A DNA stretch of 38,995 bases from Burkholderiales bacterium (GCA_028868305.1 JAGWUS010000036.1:1-38995), one strand, 5' to 3'. Shown: positions 26,353 through 34,175, counted from the first letter of the stretch. The notes: generated from the letters alone by a model not told the origin. Program-made: numbers and translations.

Positions 26353-26359
26353 GGCGACA

Positions 26360-26364
26360 TCCTT
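26360..26364 (-). promoter_or_regulatory. Ribosome binding site fixing the mocR-type start
   Basis: AAGGA on the minus strand, 7 bases before the ATG at 26352. It decides against the upstream in-frame ATG at 26424, which has no such site and overlaps the inverted ATACAGT boxes. Confidence 0.7.
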
Positions 26365-26402
26365 GCGGTTTCTGTGGCGGTCATGTGCCACCGGTTTGGG
26401 CA

Positions 26403-26464
26403 ATACAGTTTCAAAATTGTTCATAAAAACTGTACTGCAAGTGTGCTGTTATAGCGGATACAGT
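26403..26464. promoter_or_regulatory. Candidate MocR-type operator: repeated ATACAGT boxes
   Basis: ATACAGT occurs at 26403-26409 and 26458-26464, and the inverted partner of the first, AAACTGTA, at 26427-26434 (TACAGTTT/AAACTGTA, 15-base gap). The boxes sit between the divergent regulator and LysE-type gene starts, where MocR proteins normally bind. No sigma-70 promoter could be placed with confidence. Confidence 0.5.
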
Positions 26465-26471
26465 GGGTTCC

Positions 26472-27110
26472 ATGCAAGCCGCTGCCATGCCCATGTCCGA
26501 GCTCACCGCCCTGCTGGTGCTCGCCACCGCCACCAGCTTCACGCCTGGGCCCAACACCACGCTGTCCACCGCACTGGCGGCCAATCTGGGTCTGCGCCGC
26601 GCCATGCGCTTTGTGGTGGCGGTACCCGTGGGCTGGGGCTTGCTGTTTTCGCTGTGCGCAGGCGGCCTGGGCGCGCTGGTGGTGGCCGTGCCGCTGCTCA
26701 ACACCGCCATCCAGTTCGCCGGCATTGCCTACCTGCTGTGGCTGGCAACCAAACTGGCACGCAGCGGTGCGCTAGTGCAGGCGGATGCTGCCCGTCTGAA
26801 CGTCACCTTCTGGCAGGGTGTGGCGCTGCAGTTTCTCAACATCAAGGCCTGGATGCTTGCGCTCACCGTGGTGGCGGGCTGGCTGGCTGGCCGCGAAGAC
26901 GCGCTGGCGCGCTTTGCCATCACCCTGCCGCTGATGCTGGTTTTTGGTTTTTTCAGCAACCTGTTGTACGCGTCCATTGGTTCACTGCTGCGCGACTGGT
27001 TGTCGGGCCCGGTGGTCGCCGGTGTGGCTACCGCGCTGCGCCTGCGCTGGTTCAACCGCTGCATGGCGCTGGTGCTGGTGGTCACCGCGGCGTGGATGGC
27101 AACGCTATGA
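26472..27110 (+). CDS. LysE/RhtB-family amino acid exporter
   Basis: Inner-membrane exporter of the LysE/RhtB superfamily, which expels amino acids or derivatives. The family N-terminal motif ATATSFTPGPNTTLSTALA (near residues 18-36) is clear, with about six membrane segments through residue 212 and the typical FLNIKAWMLALT segment. The start is uncertain: ATGs at 26472, 26487 and 26493 and a GTG at 26463 are all in frame and none has a strong ribosome site; 26472 is chosen. Its stop overlaps the next start by ATGA. First gene of a nine-gene operon divergent from the MocR-type regulator. Confidence 0.92.
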   Translation: MQAAAMPMSELTALLVLATATSFTPGPNTTLSTALAANLGLRRAMRFVVAVPVGWGLLFSLCAGGLGALVVAVPLLNTAIQFAGIAYLLWLATKLARSGALVQADAARLNVTFWQGVALQFLNIKAWMLALTVVAGWLAGREDALARFAITLPLMLVFGFFSNLLYASIGSLLRDWLSGPVVAGVATALRLRWFNRCMALVLVVTAAWMATL

Positions 27111-28036
27111 CCCACCCACCAACGCATCCCCACGAAACCCTGGGGCTCTGGCTGGGCCTGCTGGGCGTGGCCATCTTTGCGGTCACCCTGCCCATGACGC
27201 GACTGGCCACCGGCCCGGTCAGCGACCCACAGCTTTCGCCCTGGTTCATCACCTTTGCGCGGGCGGCCTTGGCCGGGGGCCTGTCGGTGGCATTTCTGCT
27301 GCTGACCCGCGCACCGCGCCCCACGGTGGCGCAGCGCAAGCCGCTGTTCTACGCCATGCTAGGCAATGCCATTGGCTTTCCGCTGCTGCTAGGCTTTGCC
27401 TTGCGCCAGGTCACCTCGGGCCATGCTGCCGTGTTCACCGCACTGCTGCCACTGGCCACCGCCGTGGTGGCGGCGCTGGTGCTGCACCAGCGGGCCCGCG
27501 CTGCGTTCTGGATCTGTGCGGTGCTGGGCAGTCTGCTGGTGGTCGCGTTCTCGCTCTTGCGGGCCTACCAGCACAGCGGTGGTTTCGGGCTGGAATGGGC
27601 CGACCTGCTGCTGGTCGGCGCCGTGGTGGCTGCGGCGCTGGGCTATGTGTATGGCGCGCAGGTCACGCCCAGCCTGGGGGCGGAGCGAGTGATCTGCTGG
27701 GTGTGCGTAATGGCCCTACCGCTGTCGGTACCCGGCGCACTGCTGACCTGGCCCGACCACGCGGTGCGTTCCAGCAGCTGGCTCGCGCTGGGCTATGTGG
27801 GTGTGTTTTCCATGTGGGCAGGATTCTTTGCCTGGTACCGGGGGCTGGCCCTGGGCGGTGCGCTCAAGGTGAGTCAGACGCAACTGGTGCAACCGTTCTT
27901 CAGTATCCTTGCGGCAGTGCCCCTGCTGGGCGAGCCGCTGGAAACCGTGACCCTGGGCTTTGCTATGGCCGTGGTGACCACGGTGTTTATCGGTCGGCGC
28001 CTGGCCATGCCCGCACGCCCCACTGGAGTGAAATAA
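27107..28036 (+). CDS. EamA/DMT-family transporter
   Basis: Drug/metabolite transporter of the EamA (RhtA-like) type, probably an exporter of a small metabolite or amino acid. The 309-residue protein has about ten hydrophobic segments in two EamA repeats (about 12-145 and 165-300). The first repeat begins GLLGVAIFAVTLPMTRLA and the second ends LLGEPLETVTLGFAMAVVTT, a motif of the family. It overlaps the LysE-type gene by 4 bases (ATGA) and is followed after 2 bases by the DJ-1/PfpI gene. Substrate cannot be read from sequence. Confidence 0.92.
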   Translation: MTHPPTHPHETLGLWLGLLGVAIFAVTLPMTRLATGPVSDPQLSPWFITFARAALAGGLSVAFLLLTRAPRPTVAQRKPLFYAMLGNAIGFPLLLGFALRQVTSGHAAVFTALLPLATAVVAALVLHQRARAAFWICAVLGSLLVVAFSLLRAYQHSGGFGLEWADLLLVGAVVAAALGYVYGAQVTPSLGAERVICWVCVMALPLSVPGALLTWPDHAVRSSSWLALGYVGVFSMWAGFFAWYRGLALGGALKVSQTQLVQPFFSILAAVPLLGEPLETVTLGFAMAVVTTVFIGRRLAMPARPTGVK

Positions 28037-28038
28037 CC

Positions 28039-28680
28039 ATGCCCATTGCTCACATCGCGATTTTAACTTTTGACGGTTTCAACGAACTGGACTCGCTGAT
28101 CGCCTACGGCATGTTGAGCCGCATCAGCCTGCTGGGCAACAAAGAGTGGCGGGTGAGCATCGCCAGCCCCACAGCCCGCGTCACCTCCATGAACGGGCTC
28201 ACCATCGCCGCGCATATCGGTTTGCACGAAGCCAACAGTGCGGATGCGGTGCTGATCGGCAGTGGCATGAAAACCCGGGAGGTCGCCAACGATGCGGCCC
28301 TCCTTGGCCAGTTGCAACTCGACCCCACGCGCCAGCTCATCGCCGCGCAATGTTCCGGCACCTTTTTGCTGGCCAAGCTGGGCCTCACCGGCCAAATCCC
28401 CGCATGCACCGACCTCACCAGCAAACCCTGGGTGCAGGCCGCAGGTGTGAATGTGGTGAACCAGGCATTTTTTGCACGCGGCAATATCGCTACTGCGGGC
28501 GGATGCCTGTCGGCCCAGTACATTTCGGCGTGGCTGGTTGCGCGACTCAAGGGCCTCGAGCAAGCCCGGGAGGTGCTGCACTATTTCGCCCCCGTCGGGG
28601 AAAAAGACGTCTACATCGAGCGGGCCCTCGCCCACATTCAGCCCAACCTGACCGAGTGTGCAGCCGCGCAACACCCATGA
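28039..28680 (+). CDS. DJ-1/PfpI-family protein
   Basis: Class I glutamine-amidotransferase-like fold of the DJ-1/PfpI superfamily. The 213-residue protein has an N-terminal strand AHIAILTFDGFNELDSL with Glu16, and the nucleophile elbow AAQCSGTFLLAKLG with Cys105, where DJ-1, PfpI and isonitrile-hydratase-like members keep the reactive cysteine. There is no AraC domain after it, so it is not a GlxA-type regulator. Overlaps the next gene by ATGA. The reaction is unknown; hydratase, deglycase-like or chaperone roles are all possible. Confidence 0.88.
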   Translation: MPIAHIAILTFDGFNELDSLIAYGMLSRISLLGNKEWRVSIASPTARVTSMNGLTIAAHIGLHEANSADAVLIGSGMKTREVANDAALLGQLQLDPTRQLIAAQCSGTFLLAKLGLTGQIPACTDLTSKPWVQAAGVNVVNQAFFARGNIATAGGCLSAQYISAWLVARLKGLEQAREVLHYFAPVGEKDVYIERALAHIQPNLTECAAAQHP

Positions 28681-29024
28681 CCACGACAACACCCTCGGCC
28701 TTTGCATCGCTGCCCACACCGCCCTACTACGCGGTGATTTTTTCCAGCCTGCGCACCTCCGCAGGGCCGGACGAATACGCCCACATGGCCGAACGCATGG
28801 TGGTGCTGGCCCAGCACCAGCCCGGCTACCTGGGCGCCGAGAGCACCCGTGGTGCCGATGGCTTTGGTATCACCGTCTCTTACTGGACCAGCCTGGAGGC
28901 GATTGCCCACTGGCGCGCCAACGCCGAACACCGCGTGGCGCAAGAAACCGGCAAAGCCCAGTGGTACGAACACTATGAACTGCGCGTGGCCTTGGTCGAA
29001 AAAGCCTACGGAAAGAAAATATGA
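28677..29024 (+). CDS. Antibiotic-biosynthesis-monooxygenase-fold protein
   Basis: Small 115-residue protein with the ABM dimeric alpha-beta barrel fold: strand YYAVIFSSLRT, the helix EYAHMAERMVVLAQHQPGYL, strand FGITVSYWTSLEAIAHWRAN, then EHRVAQETGKAQWYEHYELRV (by position 82-102). The SYW-x-S-x-EAI-x-HWR segment is typical. Members act as cofactor-free monooxygenases, heme-degrading enzymes or stress proteins, so the exact reaction is open. It overlaps both neighbours by ATGA and is part of the operon. Confidence 0.88.
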   Translation: MTTTTPSAFASLPTPPYYAVIFSSLRTSAGPDEYAHMAERMVVLAQHQPGYLGAESTRGADGFGITVSYWTSLEAIAHWRANAEHRVAQETGKAQWYEHYELRVALVEKAYGKKI

Positions 29025-30259
29025 CACCCACTACAACCCACTGGACCCTGGCCGCACGCGCCGCAAAAATGAACCCCTCAGTGATCCGCGAGATCCTCAA
29101 GGTCACCGAGAGGCCCGGCATCATCAGCTTTGCCGGCGGCCTGCCATCGAGCAAGACTTTTCCAGTCGCCGAATTTGAAGCCGCCTGCGCCAAGGTGCTC
29201 AAGGACGACCCGGCGGGTGCCCTGCAGTACGCTGCCAGTGAAGGCTACGGCCCGCTGCGTGAACTGGTGGCCCAGCAACTCAAGCAACAGAGTGCTGCCG
29301 CTGGGGTCACCTGGAACGTGGACCCCGCCCAGGTGCTGATCACCACCGGCTCGCAGCAGGGTCTGGACCTGGTCGCCAAAATCTTGATCGACTCGGCTAG
29401 CCGGGTGCTGGTGGAATCGCCCACCTACCTGGGCGCGGTGATGGCGTTTACCCCCATGGAGCCCCATGTGGTGAGCGTGGACAACGACGATGAGGGCGTG
29501 GACATTGCTGACTTGCAGAGCAAGTCGCAGGACGCACGCTTTTTGTATGTGCTGCCCAACTTCCAGAATCCCACTGGGCGCAGCATGAGCGAGGCGCGCC
29601 GCGCCGCCCTCAGCGCTGAAGCCATCCGCAGTGGCCTGCCCATCATGGAAGACAACCCTTATGGCGACCTGTGGTTTGACCAGCCTCCCCCTGCTCCGCT
29701 GACTGCACGCAACCCCGAAGGCGGCATCTACCTGGGATCGTTCTCCAAGGTGCTGGCACCCGGCTTGCGCATGGGCTTTCTCGTGGCGCCCAAGGCAGTT
29801 TCGCCGAAGCTGCTGCAGGCCAAACAGGCCGCCGACCTGCACAGCCCCGGCTTCAACCAGCGCCTGATTTATGAAGTGATGCAAAACGGCTTTTTGGACC
29901 GCCACGTGCCCACCATCCGCAGCCTCTACAAGGCCCAGCGCGATGCCATGCTGCAGGCGCTGGCCAAGCATTTCCCCGAATCGCAAGGCCCCCACGCGGC
30001 CAACGCCGACAGCACCTTCACCTGGAACACTCCCGCTGGCGGCATGTTCCTGTGGGCCCGCCTGCCGGTGGGCATGAACGCGGTGGACTTGCTGCCCCAT
30101 GCCGTCGACAAGGGTGTGGCCTTTGTGCCGGGCGCTCCGTTCTACGCCGACCATGGCGATGCCCGCACCATGCGCCTCTCGTTTGTGACGCCCAGCGTGG
30201 AAGACATCCACCGCGGTGTGGCGGCACTGGCCGAAGCCATCCACGCCCAACGGAGTTGA
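29021..30259 (+). CDS. PLP-dependent aminotransferase (2-aminoadipate/LysN-like)
   Basis: Fold-type I aminotransferase, closest in motif to LysN/kynurenine-aminotransferase-II types that act on 2-aminoadipate, aromatic or branched amino acids. The 412 residues show AGGLPSSKTFP near the start, ITTGSQQGLDLVAK (107-120), NFQNPTGRSMS (180-190), EDNPYGDLWFD (210-220) and PLP lysine Lys243 in YLGSFSKVLAPGLRMG. Near the C-terminus MRLSFV carries the substrate-carboxylate arginine. It overlaps the ABM gene by ATGA. It is a full enzyme without an HTH, unlike the regulator at 24901. Confidence 0.93.
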   Translation: MTPTTTHWTLAARAAKMNPSVIREILKVTERPGIISFAGGLPSSKTFPVAEFEAACAKVLKDDPAGALQYAASEGYGPLRELVAQQLKQQSAAAGVTWNVDPAQVLITTGSQQGLDLVAKILIDSASRVLVESPTYLGAVMAFTPMEPHVVSVDNDDEGVDIADLQSKSQDARFLYVLPNFQNPTGRSMSEARRAALSAEAIRSGLPIMEDNPYGDLWFDQPPPAPLTARNPEGGIYLGSFSKVLAPGLRMGFLVAPKAVSPKLLQAKQAADLHSPGFNQRLIYEVMQNGFLDRHVPTIRSLYKAQRDAMLQALAKHFPESQGPHAANADSTFTWNTPAGGMFLWARLPVGMNAVDLLPHAVDKGVAFVPGAPFYADHGDARTMRLSFVTPSVEDIHRGVAALAEAIHAQRS

Positions 30260-30261
30260 GT

Positions 30262-30885
30262 ATGGCCGTGCACATCTGGGGGCGCTTGTCCTCTCTCAAC
30301 GTCCGCAAGGTGGTGTGGGCCGCGCAGGAAACCGGCGTGGCCTTCACCCGCAGCGATGCGGGCCTGGCCTACGGCGTGGTGAAGACCCCCGAGTACCTGG
30401 CCATGAACCCCAACGCCCTGGTGCCCACGCTGCAGGACGGTGAGCTGGTGCTGTGGGAGAGCAATGTGATCGTGCGCTACCTGTGCGCCAAGTATGGTGA
30501 TGCAAGGCTCTACCCCGCCGATCTGGCACAGCGCTTCGATGCCGAACGCTGGATGGACTGGCAACAGACCACGCTGAACCGCGACAGCGGTGGTGCATTT
30601 GCGCAGTGGTTCCGCACCCCGGCCGACCAGCGCGACGCAGGTGTTATCGCCCGCTCCACGGCAGCCACCGAACCGGCGATGGCCCAGCTCAACGACCACC
30701 TGGCCAACCGCGCCTATGTGGGTGGCGCGCACTTCAGCATGGCCGACATTCCCGTGGCCTGTGATGTGCACCGCTGGTTTGGGCTGCCCCAGCCCCGGCC
30801 GGCCTGGCCACATCTGGAGCGCTGGTTTGCCAGCATCCTCGAGCGCCCCGCCACCCGCGGCGTGCTGGACCTTCCCCTCTCGTAG
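30262..30885 (+). CDS. Glutathione S-transferase family protein
   Basis: Cytosolic GST: N-terminal thioredoxin-like domain (about 1-80) with LSSLNVRKVVWAAQETG, the cis-proline segment ALVPTLQDGELVLWESN and the glutathione-binding ESNVIVRYL, then an all-helical C-terminal domain (about 88-207) with the folding motif FSMADIPVACDVHRW. The 207-residue length is normal. GGAG lies 6 bases before the ATG. It starts 2 bases after the aminotransferase stop. A detoxification or isomerisation role within the operon is inferred. Confidence 0.93.
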   Translation: MAVHIWGRLSSLNVRKVVWAAQETGVAFTRSDAGLAYGVVKTPEYLAMNPNALVPTLQDGELVLWESNVIVRYLCAKYGDARLYPADLAQRFDAERWMDWQQTTLNRDSGGAFAQWFRTPADQRDAGVIARSTAATEPAMAQLNDHLANRAYVGGAHFSMADIPVACDVHRWFGLPQPRPAWPHLERWFASILERPATRGVLDLPLS

Positions 30886-30912
30886 CCCCACCCCATTTTC
30901 AGAAAGCCACCC

Positions 30913-31830
30913 GTGCCCCAACAGCGCCCTTTTGCCCAGGTTGATGTGTTCACTGCCCAGCCCTACCTGGGTAACCCGCTGGCCGTGGTGCTGGACGGCG
31001 CCGGACTCAGCGAGGCGCAGATGCAGGACTTTGCGCGCTGGACCAACCTGAGCGAGACTACCTTTGTGCTGCCGCCCACGGAAGCAGCAGCGGCGCAGGG
31101 CGCGGACTACCGGGTGCGCATCTTCACGCCCGGTGGCGAGTTGCCGTTTGCCGGTCACCCCACGCTGGGCACCTGCTACGCCTGGCTGGAGTCCGGTGGC
31201 ACACCGCAGCGTGCCGACCTGGTGGTGCAGGAATGCGGCGTCGGGCTGGTGTCCATCGCACGCGACGGCACGCGCCTGGCCTTTGCCGCACCGACCCTGA
31301 AGCGCAGCACGCCCACGCCCGAGCATCTGGCCCGGGTGAGCGCGGCCCTGGGGCTGCATCCTGCGCAGATTCTGGCCGCCCAGCACCTGGACAACGGGCC
31401 ACAGTGGCTGGGCCTGCTGCTGGACAGCATACAGACCGTGCTGGACGTCCGGCCCGACCATGCCGCGCTCAAGGATTTAGGACAAAAAGTGGGCCTGGCC
31501 GGCGTGGAACCTGCACAGGCAGCTCCTCAATTGATAGCACGCGCCAACCGCGAAGCCCGCGCTTTTGGTGCTCGCACCGCCACGCCTACGGTGGAGGTGC
31601 GCGCCTTTGCCTCGCCCCTGGGCGTGAACGAAGACCCGGTCACCGGCAGCCTCAACGCCAGCCTGGCGCAGTGGCTGATCGCCGAGGGCCATGTCCCGGC
31701 GCAGTACATCGCTGCACAGGGCGCCTGCCTGGGCCGCGCCGGACGCGTGCACATCCGGCGGGACGCGCAGGGTCAGGTATGGGTCGGTGGCGACACGGTG
31801 ATCTGCATCTCGGGTATGGTCACCCTATGA
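30913..31830 (+). CDS. PhzF-family isomerase/epimerase-like protein
   Basis: PhzF-fold enzyme (diaminopimelate-epimerase-like double barrel). The 305-residue protein has QVDVFTAQPYLGNPLAVV at the start, the catalytic glutamate in NLSETTFVLP (Glu48), the FTPGGELPFAGHPTLGT motif (about 71-87) and EDPVTGSLNA near residue 240. The start is GTG at 30913 with only a weak AGAAAG upstream. Reactions of most PhzF paralogs are unknown, so phenazine synthesis should not be assumed. A degenerate repeat-like stretch lies at 31522-31570. The stop overlaps the MATE gene by ATGA. Confidence 0.92.
   Translation: MPQQRPFAQVDVFTAQPYLGNPLAVVLDGAGLSEAQMQDFARWTNLSETTFVLPPTEAAAAQGADYRVRIFTPGGELPFAGHPTLGTCYAWLESGGTPQRADLVVQECGVGLVSIARDGTRLAFAAPTLKRSTPTPEHLARVSAALGLHPAQILAAQHLDNGPQWLGLLLDSIQTVLDVRPDHAALKDLGQKVGLAGVEPAQAAPQLIARANREARAFGARTATPTVEVRAFASPLGVNEDPVTGSLNASLAQWLIAEGHVPAQYIAAQGACLGRAGRVHIRRDAQGQVWVGGDTVICISGMVTL
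31522..31570 (+). repeat. Possible degenerate copy of the dispersed repeat in phzF-like gene
   Basis: GCTCC, 7 bases, ATAGCA, 3 bases and GCGCC follow the spacing of the repeat's left part, but the TGTGC and GGCTAG blocks are not kept. It is weak evidence and could be chance. Confidence 0.25.
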
Positions 31831-33161
31831 CTTCCCCGCAACCTCCCCGCTTTGTTACCGGTTCCCTGATGCGCCACATCGTGGTGATGGCGGGCACGGG
31901 TGCGATTGGCCTGGTCGCCATTTTTGCGGTGGATCTGATCAACCTGCTCTACATCTCCATGCTGGGCGAGCAGGCCATTGCGGCAGCCGTGGGCTTTGCC
32001 GGGGTGGTGGGGTTTTTCCACATGTCGATCTTCATTGGTCTGCTGATTGGCATCACCGCCACCGTCTCACGCGCGGTGGGAGCCCACCAGACCGCGGAGG
32101 CGCATGCGCTGGGCACCTCCAGCCTGGTGATCACCGCAGGCATCTCGGTGGTGCTGACAACGTTGACCCTGCTTTTTCTACACCCCATTCTGGAATTGCT
32201 GGGTGCGCGTGACCGGGTGCTGGAGTTGGCCTACCGTTTCTTGCTCATCACCCTGCCTTCCACCACGCTGCTGGGCCTGGGTATGGCCTGCTCGGCGCTG
32301 TTGCGCTCGGTGGGTGACGCGCGCCGCTCCATGATGGTGACACTGGTGCCCGCCATCGTCACCGCCATGCTGGACCCGGTTTTCATATTTGTGCTCGGCC
32401 TGGGGCTCGACGGGGCCGCCATCGTGGTGGACATCGCCCGCCTCGTGATCCTGGCGGTCGGGCTCAACGGGGCCTGGCGGGTGCACCACCTGCTGGCCCG
32501 GTTTGATCGCACGCGGCTGCGACGCGACGCACACACCCTGTTTGCCGTGGCGGGCCCGGCCGTCCTGACCAACCTGGCCACGCCAGTGGGCGCCGCCTAT
32601 GTGACCCACAGCATTGCCGGCTTTGGCGCCTCGGCCGTGGCCGGTCAGGCCACCATCGAACGGCTGACACCGGTGGCCTTTGGCATCATCTATTCGCTTA
32701 GCGGTGCGGTGGGGCCGGTGTTTGCACAGAACCTGGGCGCCAAACGGTTTGACCGGGTACGGGAGAGCCTGCGCGCCAGCATTTGGTTCATGGTGGTGGC
32801 GGTCGCGGTGGCCTGGCTGCTGCTGGCCCTGTTGCAGACTCCCATCGTGCGCGCGTTCTCACTGGACGGGATGGCGGCGCAGATGCTGCACGCCTTCTGC
32901 AGCTGGATCGCGGCCAGCTTCTTTTTCATGGGCGCGCTGTTCGTGGCCAACGCCACGTTCAACAACCTGGGCCGCCCGCTGTGGTCCACCGGCTTCAACT
33001 GGGGCCGCGCCACGCTGGGCACCATCCCCTTTGCCTGGTGGGGCGCGCAGTACGGCCCGGTGGAAGTGCTGGCGGGCCAGGCGGCGGGCGCCACCATTTT
33101 TGGTCTGCTGGCGCTGGCTTGCGCCTTCTGGCTGACCAATACCCTGGAGCATTCCAAATGA
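31827..33161 (+). CDS. MATE-family efflux transporter
   Basis: Multidrug and toxic-compound extrusion (MatE) transporter. The 444-residue protein has about twelve membrane segments in two halves (about 15-225 and 235-440). The first half has LLYISMLGEQAIAAAVGFAG and SRAVGAHQTAEA, the second ERLTPVAFGIIYSLSGAVGP and QNLGAKRFDRVRESL, each in the place of MatE repeat motifs. Overlaps PhzF and the dehydratase gene by ATGA. This is the third exporter family in the operon, which suggests expulsion of one or more operon-related compounds. Confidence 0.93.
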   Translation: MTSPQPPRFVTGSLMRHIVVMAGTGAIGLVAIFAVDLINLLYISMLGEQAIAAAVGFAGVVGFFHMSIFIGLLIGITATVSRAVGAHQTAEAHALGTSSLVITAGISVVLTTLTLLFLHPILELLGARDRVLELAYRFLLITLPSTTLLGLGMACSALLRSVGDARRSMMVTLVPAIVTAMLDPVFIFVLGLGLDGAAIVVDIARLVILAVGLNGAWRVHHLLARFDRTRLRRDAHTLFAVAGPAVLTNLATPVGAAYVTHSIAGFGASAVAGQATIERLTPVAFGIIYSLSGAVGPVFAQNLGAKRFDRVRESLRASIWFMVVAVAVAWLLLALLQTPIVRAFSLDGMAAQMLHAFCSWIAASFFFMGALFVANATFNNLGRPLWSTGFNWGRATLGTIPFAWWGAQYGPVEVLAGQAAGATIFGLLALACAFWLTNTLEHSK

Positions 33162-34129
33162 CCTTGCACACCCTACCCACACTGGCCGACATTGAAGCCG
33201 CTGCCCAGGTGGTATACCGCGAATTTGCTGCCACTCCGCAATACGCGTGGGGCCTGCTGGGCAGCAAGCTGGGCACCACCTGCTGGGTCAAGCACGAGAA
33301 CCACACCCCGGTGGGCGCCTTCAAAATCCGCGGTGGCCTGAACTACTTTGACCAGCTCAAGCAGCGCGGCGCCCTGCCTGCCGAGGTGATCAGCGCCACA
33401 CGCGGCAACCATGGCCAGAGCATTGGCTGGGCAGCGCGCGCCCACGGCGTGCAGTGCACCATCGTCGTGCCGCATGGCAACTCGACTGAAAAGAATGCCG
33501 CCATGCGCGCCCTGGGGGTGCACCTCATCGAGCACGGCTCCGACTTTCAGGAAAGCCGCGAGCACGCCATGGCCTTGAGCCGGGAGCGCGGCGCCCACAT
33601 GGTGCCCAGCTTTCATCCGGACTTGCTGCGCGGCGTGGCCACCTACTGGTGGGAGTTCTTCAAGGCAGTGCCGCAATTGGACGTGGTGTACGTGCCCATT
33701 GGCCAGGGCTCCGGCGCGTGTGCGGCAGTTGCAGCCCGGCGTGCGCTGGGCCACACAGCGCGCATCGTGGGTGTGGTGAGCGCACACGCCACCACCTATG
33801 CTGACTCCCTGGCCGCAGGCCATGTGGTGGAAGCGCCGGTCACCACCCAGCTGGCCGATGGCATGGCCTGCCGTGTGGCCGACCCGGACGCGCTGGCCAT
33901 CCTGCAAGGCCAGATCGACCACATCGTGCAGGTCACCGACGCAGAGGTGGCCCAGGCCATGCGCGACATTTTTTCCTGCACCCACAACGTGGCCGAGGGT
34001 GCCGGCGCGGCCAGCTTTGCCGCAGCCATGCAGGAGCGCGCAACCCTGGCGGGGCAGACCGTGGGCGTCACTCTGTGCGGCAGCAATGTGGACAGCAGTA
34101 TGTTTGCAGAAGTGCTACAAAATCAATAG
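33158..34129 (+). CDS. Threonine/serine dehydratase-like PLP enzyme
   Basis: Fold-type II PLP enzyme (threonine dehydratase family, ilvA/EutB-like without ACT domain). The 323-residue protein shows KHENHTPVGAFKIRGGLNYF, with the Schiff-base lysine Lys56 in AFKIRG, SATRGNHGQSIGWAA and the glycine-rich phosphate loop GQGSGAC (about 184-190). The predicted reaction is deamination of a hydroxy-amino acid to a 2-oxoacid. The last residues and the TAG stop are within dispersed repeat copy 4, giving the tail EVLQNQ. Last gene of the operon; it overlaps the MATE gene by ATGA. Confidence 0.92.
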   Translation: MTLHTLPTLADIEAAAQVVYREFAATPQYAWGLLGSKLGTTCWVKHENHTPVGAFKIRGGLNYFDQLKQRGALPAEVISATRGNHGQSIGWAARAHGVQCTIVVPHGNSTEKNAAMRALGVHLIEHGSDFQESREHAMALSRERGAHMVPSFHPDLLRGVATYWWEFFKAVPQLDVVYVPIGQGSGACAAVAARRALGHTARIVGVVSAHATTYADSLAAGHVVEAPVTTQLADGMACRVADPDALAILQGQIDHIVQVTDAEVAQAMRDIFSCTHNVAEGAGAASFAAAMQERATLAGQTVGVTLCGSNVDSSMFAEVLQNQ

Positions 34130-34175
34130 CTTGGTGTGCATATTCAACGTGACCTGGAAGCTATTTGTTTTATAG
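34111..34175 (+). repeat. Dispersed ~65-bp repeat, copy 4 (palindromic ends; possible terminator)
   Basis: Gap-free match to copies 1-3 over TGCTAC-N7-ATAGCT-N3-TGTGCA, then 11 bases and ACCTGG. In this copy the ends are also inverted: 34115-34132 pairs with 34158-34175 at 15 of 18 positions. It contains the dehydratase stop codon and lies in the convergent gap to the LysR gene, so it could fold as a two-way terminator. Confidence 0.8.

Noticed and set aside
26207..27106. Upstream extension of the EamA gene frame
   Set aside because: The EamA domain starts at 27107, with an ATGA overlap; the extension is out-of-frame reading through the LysE-type gene.
29078..30250. 390-codon minus-strand open frame opposite the aminotransferase
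   Set aside because: Antisense shadow; no domain recognised, and the plus strand has a full set of PLP-enzyme motifs.
30142..31461. 439-codon minus-strand open frame opposite GST and PhzF-like genes
   Set aside because: Spans three plus-strand genes with clear motifs; low-complexity reverse-frame composition.
31233..31826. Upstream extension of the MATE gene frame
   Set aside because: Reads in a different frame through the PhzF-like gene and has no membrane segments; the MATE protein starts at 31827.
30913..31830. Reading the operon as phenazine biosynthesis because of the PhzF-like gene
   Set aside because: No other phz genes are present, and most PhzF-fold paralogs are unrelated to phenazines.
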